Assembly: GCF_947495315.1 (NCBI RefSeq)
Contig: NZ_CANLYD010000001.1
Coordinates: 496,001 to 560,000 of the forward strand
DNA from: an uncultured Aquimarina sp.
Lineage (GTDB): Bacteria > Bacteroidota > Bacteroidia > Flavobacteriales > Flavobacteriaceae
Reading direction: 5' to 3'
Length of the DNA: 64,000 bases
Both the position numbers and the translations under genes were made by a program. A model generated the notes under the pieces. That model was given only the letters and a program-made list of their open reading frames with translations. It did no database searches and was not told where the DNA came from. Shown one piece after another: positions 52,482-60,886 of the stretch (position 1 is the stretch's first letter; every line of letters starts with the position of its first letter).

Positions 52482-54173
52482 TTAAGCGTTTTTTTGTAGT
52501 TGTTTAGCAGCGTGCTCTGCAGCTCTGGCGGTAAAAGCCATATAAGTGAGCGATGGATTTACACAACTTGCTGAGGTCATAAAAGATCCATCAGTAACGT
52601 ATACATTAGGTACTGCGTGAATTTGATTATTACCATTAAGTACAGAGGTTTTAGGATCCTTACCCATTCTGGCAGTACCCATTTCGTGAATTCCTAAACC
52701 AGGAGCTCCAATATCATCCCAAGGCTGAACATCAGTAAAACCAGCTTCTTTTAGCATGTTCATTGCTTGCTGGATCATATCTTTACGCATTTCTAATTCA
52801 TTTTCTTTAAATTCTGCGTCAAAAGTTACAGTTGGTAATCCCCATTCATCTAGTTGATCATAATCCAGCGTCATTTTGTTTTCATGATAGGGTAAACACT
52901 CTCCAAATCCCATAAGACCTACTCTCCATCCTCCGGGTTCCAAAATCTTTTCTTTTAATTCTGTTCCGTATCCAAGTTCTGCAATGGTTTCTTCCCAGTT
53001 AGAACGGCTAGCACCTCCTTGATATCCATATCCTCGTTTGAAGTTTTTCTGATCTGTTTCGCCTCCGATATTTCTAAAGCGAGGAATATAAATTCCATTG
53101 GGCCTACGTCCTTTATAAAATTTATCTTTAAATCCATCATATTTTCCAAAGGCACCTGCCTTAAAATGATGGTCCATAATATTATGACCTAACTCGCCAG
53201 AATCGTTACCCATTCCATTAGGAAAGCGTTCTGATTTAGATTGCATTAATATACTTGCAGAAGCGATTGCAGATGCACATAAGAATATGACTTTAGCAGT
53301 GAATTGCGTTTTTTCTTTGGTCAAGGTGTCAATTACTTCTACCCCAGTAGCTTTTCCTGTTTTGTCCTCATATAGTACCTGATGAACAATAGAATTAGGT
53401 CTGAGTGTCATATTGCCGGTTCTTTCTGCAGCCGGAAGGGTAGAGGAATTACTACTAAAATAGGCTCCAAACGGGCAGCCTCGCATACAGCGATTACGAT
53501 ATTGACAGTTCATCCTTCCTTCGAAGGTTTTAGTTCCTGTGATATGTGCTGTTCTTCCTATTGTAAGAAGACGATCTTTATAATTCCGAGCTATATTCTT
53601 TTTTAAATGATCTTCTACGCAATTTAATTCCATTGGAGGTAGAAATTGTCCATCAGGTAACTGCTCTAAACCTAGCTTCTCTCCGCTAACACCAATAAAT
53701 TCTTCTACTTTATCATACCAGGGAGCAATATCTTTATATCGTACGGGCCAGTCTACAGCAATTCCTTCTTTTTTATTGGCTTCAAAATCAAAATCACATA
53801 ATCTATAACTTTGTCTACCCCACATCAAAGATCGTCCTCCTACGTGATATCCTCTGATCCAGTCAAAACGTTTCGTCTCGTTATAAGGATGTTTTAAGTC
53901 ATTAACAAAGAAATGACGATGTGCTTTATCCGTGACATAACCAGTACGATGTTGTTTAGGTTGCTCGGCAATCTCTTTTCGTGATGGTTCACCCTTTAAA
54001 TCATAATCCCACGGATCATCGTTGGCAGTGGTATAGTGGTCAATATGAGTGACCATACGTCCACGTTCTAATACCAATGTTTTTAGTCCTTTTTCGCAAA
54101 GTTCTTTAGCAGCCCAGCCACCACTAATTCCCGTTCCTACGACAATTGCGTCATATTGAGGTTCTTGTTCCAT
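52482..54173 (-). CDS. GMC oxidoreductase, likely sugar 3-dehydrogenase catalytic subunit
   Basis: A 563-residue FAD enzyme. The N-terminal Rossmann motif is DAIVVGTGISGGWAAKEL (8-25). NCQYRNRCMRGCPFGA holds three cysteines (near 218-230), possibly for an Fe-S cluster. The C-terminal GMC part has HEMGTARMG and VTDGSFMTSASCVNPS, with the conserved His/Asn region. It is paired with a subunit-3-like gene and probably exported by the partner's Tat signal, as it has no signal of its own. It likely oxidises C3 of glycosides in the periplasm. It is the first gene of the cluster. Confidence 0.88.
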   Translation of the reverse strand: MEQEPQYDAIVVGTGISGGWAAKELCEKGLKTLVLERGRMVTHIDHYTTANDDPWDYDLKGEPSRKEIAEQPKQHRTGYVTDKAHRHFFVNDLKHPYNETKRFDWIRGYHVGGRSLMWGRQSYRLCDFDFEANKKEGIAVDWPVRYKDIAPWYDKVEEFIGVSGEKLGLEQLPDGQFLPPMELNCVEDHLKKNIARNYKDRLLTIGRTAHITGTKTFEGRMNCQYRNRCMRGCPFGAYFSSNSSTLPAAERTGNMTLRPNSIVHQVLYEDKTGKATGVEVIDTLTKEKTQFTAKVIFLCASAIASASILMQSKSERFPNGMGNDSGELGHNIMDHHFKAGAFGKYDGFKDKFYKGRRPNGIYIPRFRNIGGETDQKNFKRGYGYQGGASRSNWEETIAELGYGTELKEKILEPGGWRVGLMGFGECLPYHENKMTLDYDQLDEWGLPTVTFDAEFKENELEMRKDMIQQAMNMLKEAGFTDVQPWDDIGAPGLGIHEMGTARMGKDPKTSVLNGNNQIHAVPNVYVTDGSFMTSASCVNPSLTYMAFTARAAEHAAKQLQKNA

Positions 54174-54210
54174 ATGTGTTGATGTTTACAGACAATTTAT
54201 AGTTAATACA

Positions 54211-54229
54211 GACGAGAAAATTCCTCGTC
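54211..54229. repeat. Small hairpin upstream of the GMC gene
   Basis: GACGAG / CTCGTC (6 bp) with a 7-nt loop, within the 314-bp divergent gap 54174-54487. It could be in the 5' untranslated region of the GMC mRNA. Confidence 0.4.
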
Positions 54230-54373
54230 TTACTCTATTAATTAATAAAACTATTTCTAGTAGGCTTTTATAGCACTATTAGTAAGTTCTGATAGTAGTT
54301 TTGTTTGTCTGTTTTCTTCTTGTTCCAGAAGAAAGCTATTCTAGCTAAAACTTGTTATAATTTATAGCTGTAG

Positions 54374-54391
54374 AATTCATAATTATGAATT
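54374..54391. promoter_or_regulatory. 18-bp perfect palindrome in the divergent gap
   Basis: AATTCATAATTATGAATT is a perfect palindrome between the GMC cluster and the rightward gene at 54488. It is a candidate operator shared by both promoters. No -7 box was clear on either side, and nothing else is seen in the gap except the hairpin at 54211. Confidence 0.45.
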
Positions 54392-54487
54392 TCTGGTCCT
54401 AATATAAGAAGTTTGTTTGTGTTTTAACAATACAATTAACAAATCATTAATTAAATTAGTGATTCATTAAAAAATAACTGAAGTGTT

Positions 54488-55378
54488 ATGTCAAAAGTAA
54501 ATCGAAGAAAAGCTATTAAAAATTTATCTTTAGGTATAGGTGCGATAGGTTTAGGAAGTACAGTGATGGCTCAATCAGTATCCGAAAGCATTTCGGATTC
54601 ATTCCAGGATAATTTAAAGGGAAACATTAACCATTCTGTATGTCGTTGGTGTTATCAGAATATCCCTTTGGAAAAGTTTACGGAAAAATCAAAAGATATT
54701 GGAATTAAAGCAATAGACTTATTGAAACCAGAAGAATGGAAAATTGTTACTGAACAAGGACTACGCTGTTCTTTGGCAACAGATACTTTTGCAAGTATTA
54801 CAAATGGGTTTAATGATCCAAAAAATCACTCAGAGTTACAAATTAAATATCAAAACCTAATTTCTAAAGCATCTAATTCTGGTATAAAGCAGGTAATTGT
54901 TTTTTCGGGTAATCGTAATGGTATTTCGGAAGAAGAGGGTTGGGAGAACTGCGCAAAAGGATTGGATCCTTTGGTAAAGCATGCCGAGAAGAATGATGTT
55001 ACTTTAATTATGGAATTGTTAAATAGTAAAGTTGATCATAAAGATTATCAATGCGATCATACTCCTTGGGGAGTTCATTTGGTTGATAAAATAGGTTCTA
55101 CAAGCTTTAAGTTGTTATATGATATTTATCATATGCAAATTATGGAAGGCGATATTATTGCTACAATCAATAAGTATAAAGATTATATAGCTCATTATCA
55201 TACAGGAGGTGTTCCTGGAAGGCATGAAATTAATCATACTCAGGAATTGAATTATCCTGCAATAATGAAAGCAATTGTATCTAATGGATTCAAAGGCTAT
55301 GTAGCTCAAGAATTTATTCCAACCTATGAAAATAGTTTAGAAGCACTAAAAGAAGGGATAACTATATGTGATGTTTAA
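54488..55378 (+). CDS. Exported TIM-barrel hydroxypyruvate isomerase-like protein
   Basis: A 296-residue protein with a Tat-like leader (NRRKAIKNLSLGIGAIGLGS, cleavage near VMAQS). The barrel has IKAIDLLKPEEW, VIVFSGNRNG, LIMELLNSKVDHKDYQCDHT (about 176-195), LLYDIYHMQIMEGD (about 210-223) and AHYHTGGVPGRHE, and ends with GYVAQEF. These Glu, Asp and His residues fit the metal site of Hyi-type isomerases. It is probably periplasmic and related in role to the sugar cluster to its left, from which it is divergently transcribed. Confidence 0.83.
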   Translation: MSKVNRRKAIKNLSLGIGAIGLGSTVMAQSVSESISDSFQDNLKGNINHSVCRWCYQNIPLEKFTEKSKDIGIKAIDLLKPEEWKIVTEQGLRCSLATDTFASITNGFNDPKNHSELQIKYQNLISKASNSGIKQVIVFSGNRNGISEEEGWENCAKGLDPLVKHAEKNDVTLIMELLNSKVDHKDYQCDHTPWGVHLVDKIGSTSFKLLYDIYHMQIMEGDIIATINKYKDYIAHYHTGGVPGRHEINHTQELNYPAIMKAIVSNGFKGYVAQEFIPTYENSLEALKEGITICDV

Positions 55379-55382
55379 GTAA

Positions 55383-55739
55383 TTAGGAGATCATCGTTTT
55401 TAAATCCTGGATCACATTGATATTATGTCTTAAGTAGGCAAAAAGTATAAATAAAATAATGATCGCCACAGTAAAACCTAATAGATTTCCATTTTTACTA
55501 CTGGAGACTTTTTTTGATGTTTTCAAGTACACTTTAGATAACTTTTTTGTGTATTTAGAAACAAGTGCAAAGGCTGGTGCAAAAATCAAAATCACAATCA
55601 GCATGTCTATTATTACTAGAAGATATCCTTGTTCGTGAATATGCTTTTTTACATATTTAATTACAAATTCATTAATAAGAGCTGCGCACAGTACTGCAAT
55701 AGCATAGATTGCAAATTTGGTAAGTTGTTTGTTATTCAT
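55383..55739 (-). CDS. Small membrane protein of unknown function
   Basis: A 118-residue protein when started at the ATG at 55739. A start at 55775 would add 12 residues with two Cys and no clear role. It has three hydrophobic segments (FAIYAIAVLCAALINEFVI; YLLVIIDMLIVILIFAPAFALV; and LLGFTVAIIILFILFAY) and basic stretches between them. No domain is recognised. It ends 4 bp after the isomerase gene, tail to tail. Confidence 0.6.
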   Translation of the reverse strand: MNNKQLTKFAIYAIAVLCAALINEFVIKYVKKHIHEQGYLLVIIDMLIVILIFAPAFALVSKYTKKLSKVYLKTSKKVSSSKNGNLLGFTVAIIILFILFAYLRHNINVIQDLKTMIS

Positions 55740-55888
55740 GGGGGCACTAATTTTTATACATTGTATGCAGTTCACAAGATACTAAAAAGCTTTAATTCTA
55801 AGAATGCCTATTTATTAATATAAACGACTCGGTTGTTTTTACGACAAAACGCATTGCCATAATTCCTCTTTTTTATTGGTCTCAGATT

Positions 55889-56449
55889 AGGGTGAAAACC
55901 CTGCAATTTCATTGCAGCACTTTAGTAATGCGAAAAAATCTATATTTTCGATTAGATGAAATCGTATTTAAGAAAAGGTTCTCACACTTCCAGTGGTTTG
56001 ACTTGCCATATAGTTTGGTGTAGTAAATATCGTTATAAAGTTTTGAAAGGAGATGTTCAGGTTCGTTGTAGAGAACTTCTAATTCAGATATGTGAGGCAG
56101 AAGATGTTGAGATTTTAAAAGGAGTTGTTAGTTCAGATCACATTCATATGCATATAGAGTATGCTCCCAAGTTAAGTGTAAGCTATATTGTAAAGCAATT
56201 GAAAGGAAGGACTTCCAGGAAATTACAACAAGAGTTTCCTCGATTGAGTTATCGTTATTGGGGGAAACATTTCTGGTCTAGTGGTTATGGGGTTTGGAGT
56301 ACAGGAAATGTAACAGATGAGATGGTTAATGAGTATTTGGAACATCACAGAAAAGATGATAGTGATGATTCCAATTTCATATTGGAATAAGGCATAGGGA
56401 CTTTAGTCCCTAGAAAAACCAAACCTCTGCACTTTAAGTGCAGAGTGGT
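55889..56449 (+). mobile_element. IS200/IS605-type element with tnpA only
   Basis: A single Y1 transposase gene is flanked by subterminal hairpins. Left: GGGT-GAAA-ACCC (55890-55901) and CTGCAAT-TTC-ATTGCAG (55901-55917). Right: TAGGGAC-TTTA-GTCCCTA (56395-56412) and CTCTGCACTT / AAGTGCAGAG (56425-56445) with outer AACC/GGTT. No tnpB is present. Such elements move as single strands and leave no target duplication, so outer limits are estimates. Confidence 0.7.
55956..56390 (+). CDS. tnpA: IS200/IS605 family Y1 transposase
   Basis: A 144-residue HUH single-strand transposase. The metal-binding motif is DHIHMH (61-66) with the H-hydrophobic-H pair, and the likely nucleophile is Tyr127 in VNEYLEHH. 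HIVWCSKYRYKVL at the front and HFWSSGYGVWSTG at 106-117 are family landmarks. Length is usual (about 130-155) and the reading frame is intact, so it may still be active. REP-associated tyrosine transposases are related and the hairpins at its ends would suit either type. Confidence 0.88.
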   Translation: MKSYLRKGSHTSSGLTCHIVWCSKYRYKVLKGDVQVRCRELLIQICEAEDVEILKGVVSSDHIHMHIEYAPKLSVSYIVKQLKGRTSRKLQQEFPRLSYRYWGKHFWSSGYGVWSTGNVTDEMVNEYLEHHRKDDSDDSNFILE

Positions 56450-56577
56450 TTAGTAGCGTTAAACATATTAAAATGCACTACTAAAGTAACGTTAATTAAC
56501 AATGTTGTTAGGGGAATTTTCATCTTTGACTTATATATTAGAGAGCTTACTGCTGATATAGTATTATCTATAAAGCG

Positions 56578-56600
56578 AAGACATACTCTTTGAATGTCTT
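56578..56600. repeat. Hairpin before the small peptide gene
   Basis: AAGACAT / ATGTCTT (7 bp, 9-nt loop) about 43 bp before the start at 56643. It could lie in the 5' untranslated region of the peptide mRNA. Confidence 0.4.
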
Positions 56601-56642
56601 TAAATGATCAAGGACCATATTATTTTAATTAAATTTACTCTT

Positions 56643-56813
56643 ATGAAAAACCTAAAAGAAATCGGAGCAGTATTAAAAAAATCAGACCTTAAATCGATTA
56701 ATGGTGGGATGCATTCGGGCGACAGATTCGTGTGTATTGAAAATTTCCCTTTTACATATGAAGTTCGAGAAGGAGAATTATGCGATGATGGGAGTGTACC
56801 TCTATGTCCATAA
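56643..56813 (+). CDS. Double-glycine leader peptide (bacteriocin-like precursor)
   Basis: A 56-residue peptide, starting at the ATG at 56643. An upstream ATG at 56604 would add 13 residues that do not fit the leader. The leader MKNLKEIGAVLKKSDLKSINGG ends in Gly-Gly at 21-22, the cut site used by C39 peptidase ABC exporters. The core of 34 residues has three cysteines (31, 47, 55), many acidic residues, and ends in PLCP. Similar short GG-leader peptides are frequent in flavobacteria, with roles in killing or signalling seldom tested. No C39 exporter or modification enzyme lies nearby, so it would need one encoded elsewhere. Confidence 0.7.
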   Translation: MKNLKEIGAVLKKSDLKSINGGMHSGDRFVCIENFPFTYEVREGELCDDGSVPLCP

Positions 56814-56985
56814 ACTATAAAGCAGTTATTTCTAAATATAAAAGCTTTAAAAAATAGTATAGTTTGTTAAATTGGACTTTCTTCTAAGACATGCAAAATA
56901 TTGAAGTTTTTAATGTTTCGATTTTTCAAGTGCCTTAGAAAGCTATTAGATTAAATGTTTTAATTTAGAAATGTCTAGACATCAT

Positions 56986-57020
56986 AAAACCCAGATGTAT
57001 GATTCTTATATCTGGGTTTT
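56986..57020. terminator. Terminator between the peptide and the carboxylase operon
   Basis: An 11-bp perfect stem, AAAACCCAGAT / ATCTGGGTTTT, with a 13-nt loop and A/T ends usable on both strands. It sits in the 295-bp gap between convergent genes. Nothing else was seen in 56814-57108. Confidence 0.8.
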
Positions 57021-57108
57021 GTGTATGATTTTAAGTTATTGCTTTTACATTTCAGAAACATGTTGCATCTTATAATATAAAAAAACTTCAATGTTTTGAT
57101 GAACTCAA

Positions 57109-58650
57109 TTATAATGGAATATTACCATGTTTTCGTTTTGGACGATCGATTGTTTTATTTTCTAACATACTAAAACCTTTGATGAGTTTTCTTCTAGTAT
57201 CTTCTGGTAAAATTACTTCATCAATAAACCCTCGTTGTGCAGCTCGATATGGATTCGCAAACTTATCAGCGTATTCAGCCTCTTTTTCTTTTAGTTTGGC
57301 AGCAGGATCATCTGCAGCCTTGATTTCTCTTCTAAAGATTATTTCACTAGCACCTTTAGCTCCCATAACTGCAATTTCGGCTGTAGGCCATGCAAAATTA
57401 AGATCTGCTCCGATGTGTTTAGAATTCATTACATCATAAGCGCCGCCATATGCTTTACGAGTAATCACGGTTACTTTTGGTACTGTGGCTTCACTCAAAG
57501 CGTATAATAATTTAGCTCCATGAACAATAATACCATTCCACTCCTGATCTGTACCAGGTAAAAACCCAGGAACATCCACTAATACTAATAAAGGAATATT
57601 AAAGCAGTCACAAAAACGTGTAAAACGCGCTGCTTTTTTAGAACTATTTACATCTAATACACCTGCTAAGAACATAGGTTGATTGGCTACAATACCAACA
57701 CTTCTTCCTCCAATTCTTGCAAAACCTACAATGATATTTTCTGCATAATTTTTATGAATTTCATAAAACGAATCTTCATCGATAATCCCACCGATCACTT
57801 CGTGCATATCATAAGGTTTATTGGGATTATCCGGAATAATATCCGAAAGAATATCTCTTTTTTCATCTGTTAAGGAATAAGAGATGTTTTTTGGAGTTTC
57901 TTGATTGTTTTGTGGTAAGTAACTCAGTAATTTCTTTACATCTTCCAGACATTCTATATCATTAGATGAGGTGATATGTGCAACGCCAGATTTAGATGAA
58001 TGTGTGCTAGCGCCTCCTAATTCTTCTGATGTTACTTCTTCATTCGTAACGGTTTTAACTACATTAGGTCCTGTTACAAACATATAGCTAGTGTCTTCTA
58101 CCATAATGGTGAAGTCTGTTATAGCTGGAGAATACACGGCACCACCAGCACATGGTCCCATAATAGCAGAAATCTGAGGAATTACACCAGATGCCTGAAC
58201 ATTTCTATGAAAAATATCTGCATATCCACCTAATGATCTCACTCCTTCCTGAATTCTGGCTCCACCGGAATCGTTTAATCCAATGATAGGAGCACCAACA
58301 TTTACTGCAAGATCCATTACTTTACAAATTTTTTCAGCGTGAGTTTCTGATAAAGCTCCTCCGAAAACAGTAAAATCCTGTGCGAAAATATATACCAATC
58401 TTCCATCAACTGTTCCATAGCCCGTTATGACACCATCTCCGTAATAGATTTCTTTCTCCATTCCGAAGTCGGTTGTTCTATGGGTAACCAGAATACCTAT
58501 TTCTTCAAAAGATCCTTCATCCAGAAAATATGCTACACGCTCTCGAGCAGTTAACTTTTTCTTTTGATGTTGTTTTTCAATGCGCTGTTCACCACCACCT
58601 AAATGCGCTTGATCTATTTTTTCTTGTAGAGCTTTTATTTTTGGATTCAT
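57109..58650 (-). CDS. Acyl-CoA carboxylase carboxyltransferase subunit
   Basis: A 513-residue biotin-dependent carboxyltransferase of the PccB/MmdA type, which moves CO2 from biotin to an acyl-CoA, probably propionyl-Co[24 protein letters not shown] (about 129-151) and [16 protein letters not shown] (about 165-180) form the N-lobe oxyanion site. [24 protein letters not shown] (about 364-387) and [13 protein letters not shown] (about 397-409) form the C-lobe. Last gene of a three-gene operon with the biotin carboxylase and carrier. The acyl preference is inferred from family resemblance. Confidence 0.9.
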   Translation of the reverse strand: MNPKIKALQEKIDQAHLGGGEQRIEKQHQKKKLTARERVAYFLDEGSFEEIGILVTHRTTDFGMEKEIYYGDGVITGYGTVDGRLVYIFAQDFTVFGGALSETHAEKICKVMDLAVNVGAPIIGLNDSGGARIQEGVRSLGGYADIFHRNVQASGVIPQISAIMGPCAGGAVYSPAITDFTIMVEDTSYMFVTGPNVVKTVTNEEVTSEELGGASTHSSKSGVAHITSSNDIECLEDVKKLLSYLPQNNQETPKNISYSLTDEKRDILSDIIPDNPNKPYDMHEVIGGIIDEDSFYEIHKNYAENIIVGFARIGGRSVGIVANQPMFLAGVLDVNSSKKAARFTRFCDCFNIPLLVLVDVPGFLPGTDQEWNGIIVHGAKLLYALSEATVPKVTVITRKAYGGAYDVMNSKHIGADLNFAWPTAEIAVMGAKGASEIIFRREIKAADDPAAKLKEKEAEYADKFANPYRAAQRGFIDEVILPEDTRRKLIKGFSMLENKTIDRPKRKHGNIPL

Positions 58651-58653
58651 ATG

Positions 58654-60096
58654 CTAGTGTGTTGGTATTCTTAGTGTTTGTTGATCTTCTTGATATTGTT
58701 TTAATGCAATTAATGCAGCCATTCTGGCTTCCGTTTCCATTTCGAATTTTAATACCTCGGGAGTGTAATATTTTTTTACAAAGTGAGTGTCAAAATTACC
58801 AGATCTAAATGCCTCGTGTTTACATACATATTTTCCAAATGGCAAAGTCGTTTGTACACCTTCTACAATATATTCATCAATCGCTTTGATCATCAATTGG
58901 ATAGCTTCTTCACGAGTTTTTCCGTAGGTTATTAATTTAGATAGCATGGGATCATAATAGATAGGAATATCCATTCCTTCTTCAAAACCATTATCTACTC
59001 GAATCCCTTCTCCAACAGGAATTCTGTATGTATCTAAGTGGCCAACACTTGGTAAAAAATCATTCAATGGATCTTCTGCATATACTCGTAATTCTAACGC
59101 ATGTCCTTGTATTTCTAAATCTTCTTGCTTGATTGAAAGTTCTTCGCCTCTAGCTACTTTAATTTGGAGTTCTACCAAATCAGTTCCCGTAATCAATTCA
59201 GTTACTGGGTGTTCTACTTGTAGACGTGTATTCATTTCCAGGAAGTAGAAATTATGATTTTCATCTAATAAAAACTCTACTGTTCCTGCACCAACATAAT
59301 CGCAAGCCTTTGCAACTTTAACCGCTGCTTCACCCATCTCAGTTCTTAATGTTGGAGTTAAAACCGCAGAAGGAGCCTCTTCCACTACTTTTTGATGTCT
59401 ACGTTGAACACTACATTCTCTTTCAAAAAGATGAATCACATTACCGTGAGTATCCGCCATTACCTGAATTTCTATATGTCTTGGAGAGCCGACATATTTT
59501 TCAATAAATACAGAGCCATCTCCAAAAGCCGAAATAGCTTCACTAATAGCACGCTGCATCTGGGATTCCAGATCACTTTCTTTTTCTACTACGCGCATTC
59601 CTTTTCCACCACCACCAGCGGATGCTTTAATCAAAATAGGAAAACCAATTTCCTTGGCAATTTTTTTCGCTTTGACAACATCAGTTATCGCTTCATCTAT
59701 TCCTGGAACCATAGGAATGTCATAAGCTTTTACAGCTTCTTTGGCAGCTAATTTGCTTCCCATCACCTTAATTGCTTTGGATTTTGGTCCAATGAAAATA
59801 AGGTTGTTCTTTTCGACTTCTTCTGCAAAGTCGGCATTTTCACTTAAGAAACCATAGCCAGGATGTATGGCATCCACATGTAATTCTTTGGCAACTTTAA
59901 TGATTTTAGAACCTAATAAATACGATTCGCTAGAAGGAGCTTCACCAACGCAGACTGCTTCATCAGCAAATTTTACATGTGGAGCATTTCTGTCTACTGT
60001 AGAATAAATAGCAACGGTTTTAATCCCCATTTTGCGAGCTGTTTGCATCACTCTGATGGCAATTTCTCCTCTATTGGCAACTAATATTTTTTTCAT
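58654..60096 (-). CDS. accC: Biotin carboxylase subunit
   Basis: A 480-residue ATP-grasp biotin carboxylase. KILVANRGEIAIRVM (3-17) starts the pre-ATP-grasp domain; GGGGKGMRVV (about 161-170) is the ATP lid; FLEMNTRLQVEHPVTEL (about 286-302) has the catalytic Glu, Asn and Arg. It is slightly longer than the E. coli subunit (about 449) and does not carry the biotin domain itself, which is on the next gene. It works with the carrier and carboxyltransferase encoded on either side (3 bp and 50 bp gaps). Confidence 0.92.
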   Translation of the reverse strand: MKKILVANRGEIAIRVMQTARKMGIKTVAIYSTVDRNAPHVKFADEAVCVGEAPSSESYLLGSKIIKVAKELHVDAIHPGYGFLSENADFAEEVEKNNLIFIGPKSKAIKVMGSKLAAKEAVKAYDIPMVPGIDEAITDVVKAKKIAKEIGFPILIKASAGGGGKGMRVVEKESDLESQMQRAISEAISAFGDGSVFIEKYVGSPRHIEIQVMADTHGNVIHLFERECSVQRRHQKVVEEAPSAVLTPTLRTEMGEAAVKVAKACDYVGAGTVEFLLDENHNFYFLEMNTRLQVEHPVTELITGTDLVELQIKVARGEELSIKQEDLEIQGHALELRVYAEDPLNDFLPSVGHLDTYRIPVGEGIRVDNGFEEGMDIPIYYDPMLSKLITYGKTREEAIQLMIKAIDEYIVEGVQTTLPFGKYVCKHEAFRSGNFDTHFVKKYYTPEVLKFEMETEARMAALIALKQYQEDQQTLRIPTH

Positions 60097-60146
60097 AGTG
60101 TACTAGAACTTATGATATATCTTTTGATTTTATCTGGGGTAAGATT

Positions 60147-60632
60147 TTATTCGAATTCGATTAATAATTTTCCTTTATCTACGGCATCTCCTTTAGCAAC
60201 AGCTATAGATTTAATTGTTCCCTCTCTTGGAGAAGTAATGATATTTTCCATTTTCATTGCTTCTAAAACCAATAGGTAATCATCTTCTTTTACTGTCTGA
60301 CCAACTGCTACCTGAATATCTATAATAAGTCCAGGCATAGGAGATTTGATCGAATTTACCTGTTTAGAAGCACCAATAGAAAATCCCATTTCCGAAATCA
60401 TCATATCCAATGAGTTCGATATATCTACTTGATAGGTGTTAGAATTTACTTTTACCGTATATTTCTTATTGTCGAAATCAGATTTTAAAATCTCTGAGTG
60501 ATAAGATTGGTTCTCATTAATAATATGGAATTTCGAATCAGAAATTTTAATAATATCCGTTGTAGAAATATCATCCTCGGATAGTATAGCCTCAAAATCT
60601 TTATTAACTTTTACTTTATAATGTATGCTCAT
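60147..60632 (-). CDS. Biotin carboxyl carrier protein
   Basis: A 161-residue carrier with the start placed at the ATG at 60632. A TTG at 60647 would add 5 residues without benefit. The C-terminal biotinyl domain has SPMPGLI (97-103) and EAMKM with the biotinylated Lys127. The N-terminal 80 residues form an acyl-carboxylase linker region without a known motif (YHSEILKSDFDNKKYTVKVN). First gene of the carboxylase operon. Confidence 0.9.
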   Translation of the reverse strand: MSIHYKVKVNKDFEAILSEDDISTTDIIKISDSKFHIINENQSYHSEILKSDFDNKKYTVKVNSNTYQVDISNSLDMMISEMGFSIGASKQVNSIKSPMPGLIIDIQVAVGQTVKEDDYLLVLEAMKMENIITSPREGTIKSIAVAKGDAVDKGKLLIEFE

Positions 60633-60775
60633 AAATAGATCCTTCAATTGGTGGATAAATATAAGTATTTAAAGTTATCGTTAATATTTGTTATGAAATT
60701 TTTAAAACATGTTTCATTAAAGCCTTCATTTTTACGATATAATCAATAAATGAATTAACAAAAAATAAACAATAA

Positions 60776-60784
60776 GGGGTTGCA
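60776..60784. promoter_or_regulatory. GGGGTTGCA motif upstream of the TPR regulator
   Basis: The 9-mer is the exact reverse complement of TGCAACCCC, which occurs twice upstream of the next gene (62605-62613 and 62616-62624). It lies about 25-35 bp upstream of the -33 element of this gene, so it could be a site for the encoded regulator. Confidence 0.45.
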
Positions 60785-60806
60785 AAAAGGTGTCAAAAGG
60801 GTTTCA

Positions 60807-60839
60807 TTGTGGTAGCAAATAAATTATCTTGTATTTTTG
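60807..60839 (+). promoter_or_regulatory. Promoter of the TPR regulator gene
   Basis: TTG at 60807-60809, then 22 bp, then TATTTTTG at 60832-60839, a full -7 match. Start codon follows about 48 bp later. Confidence 0.55.
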
Positions 60840-60886
60840 AAACTAATAAACCTTTTGTCATACACTTTTAAAACCTCATACTCCTT

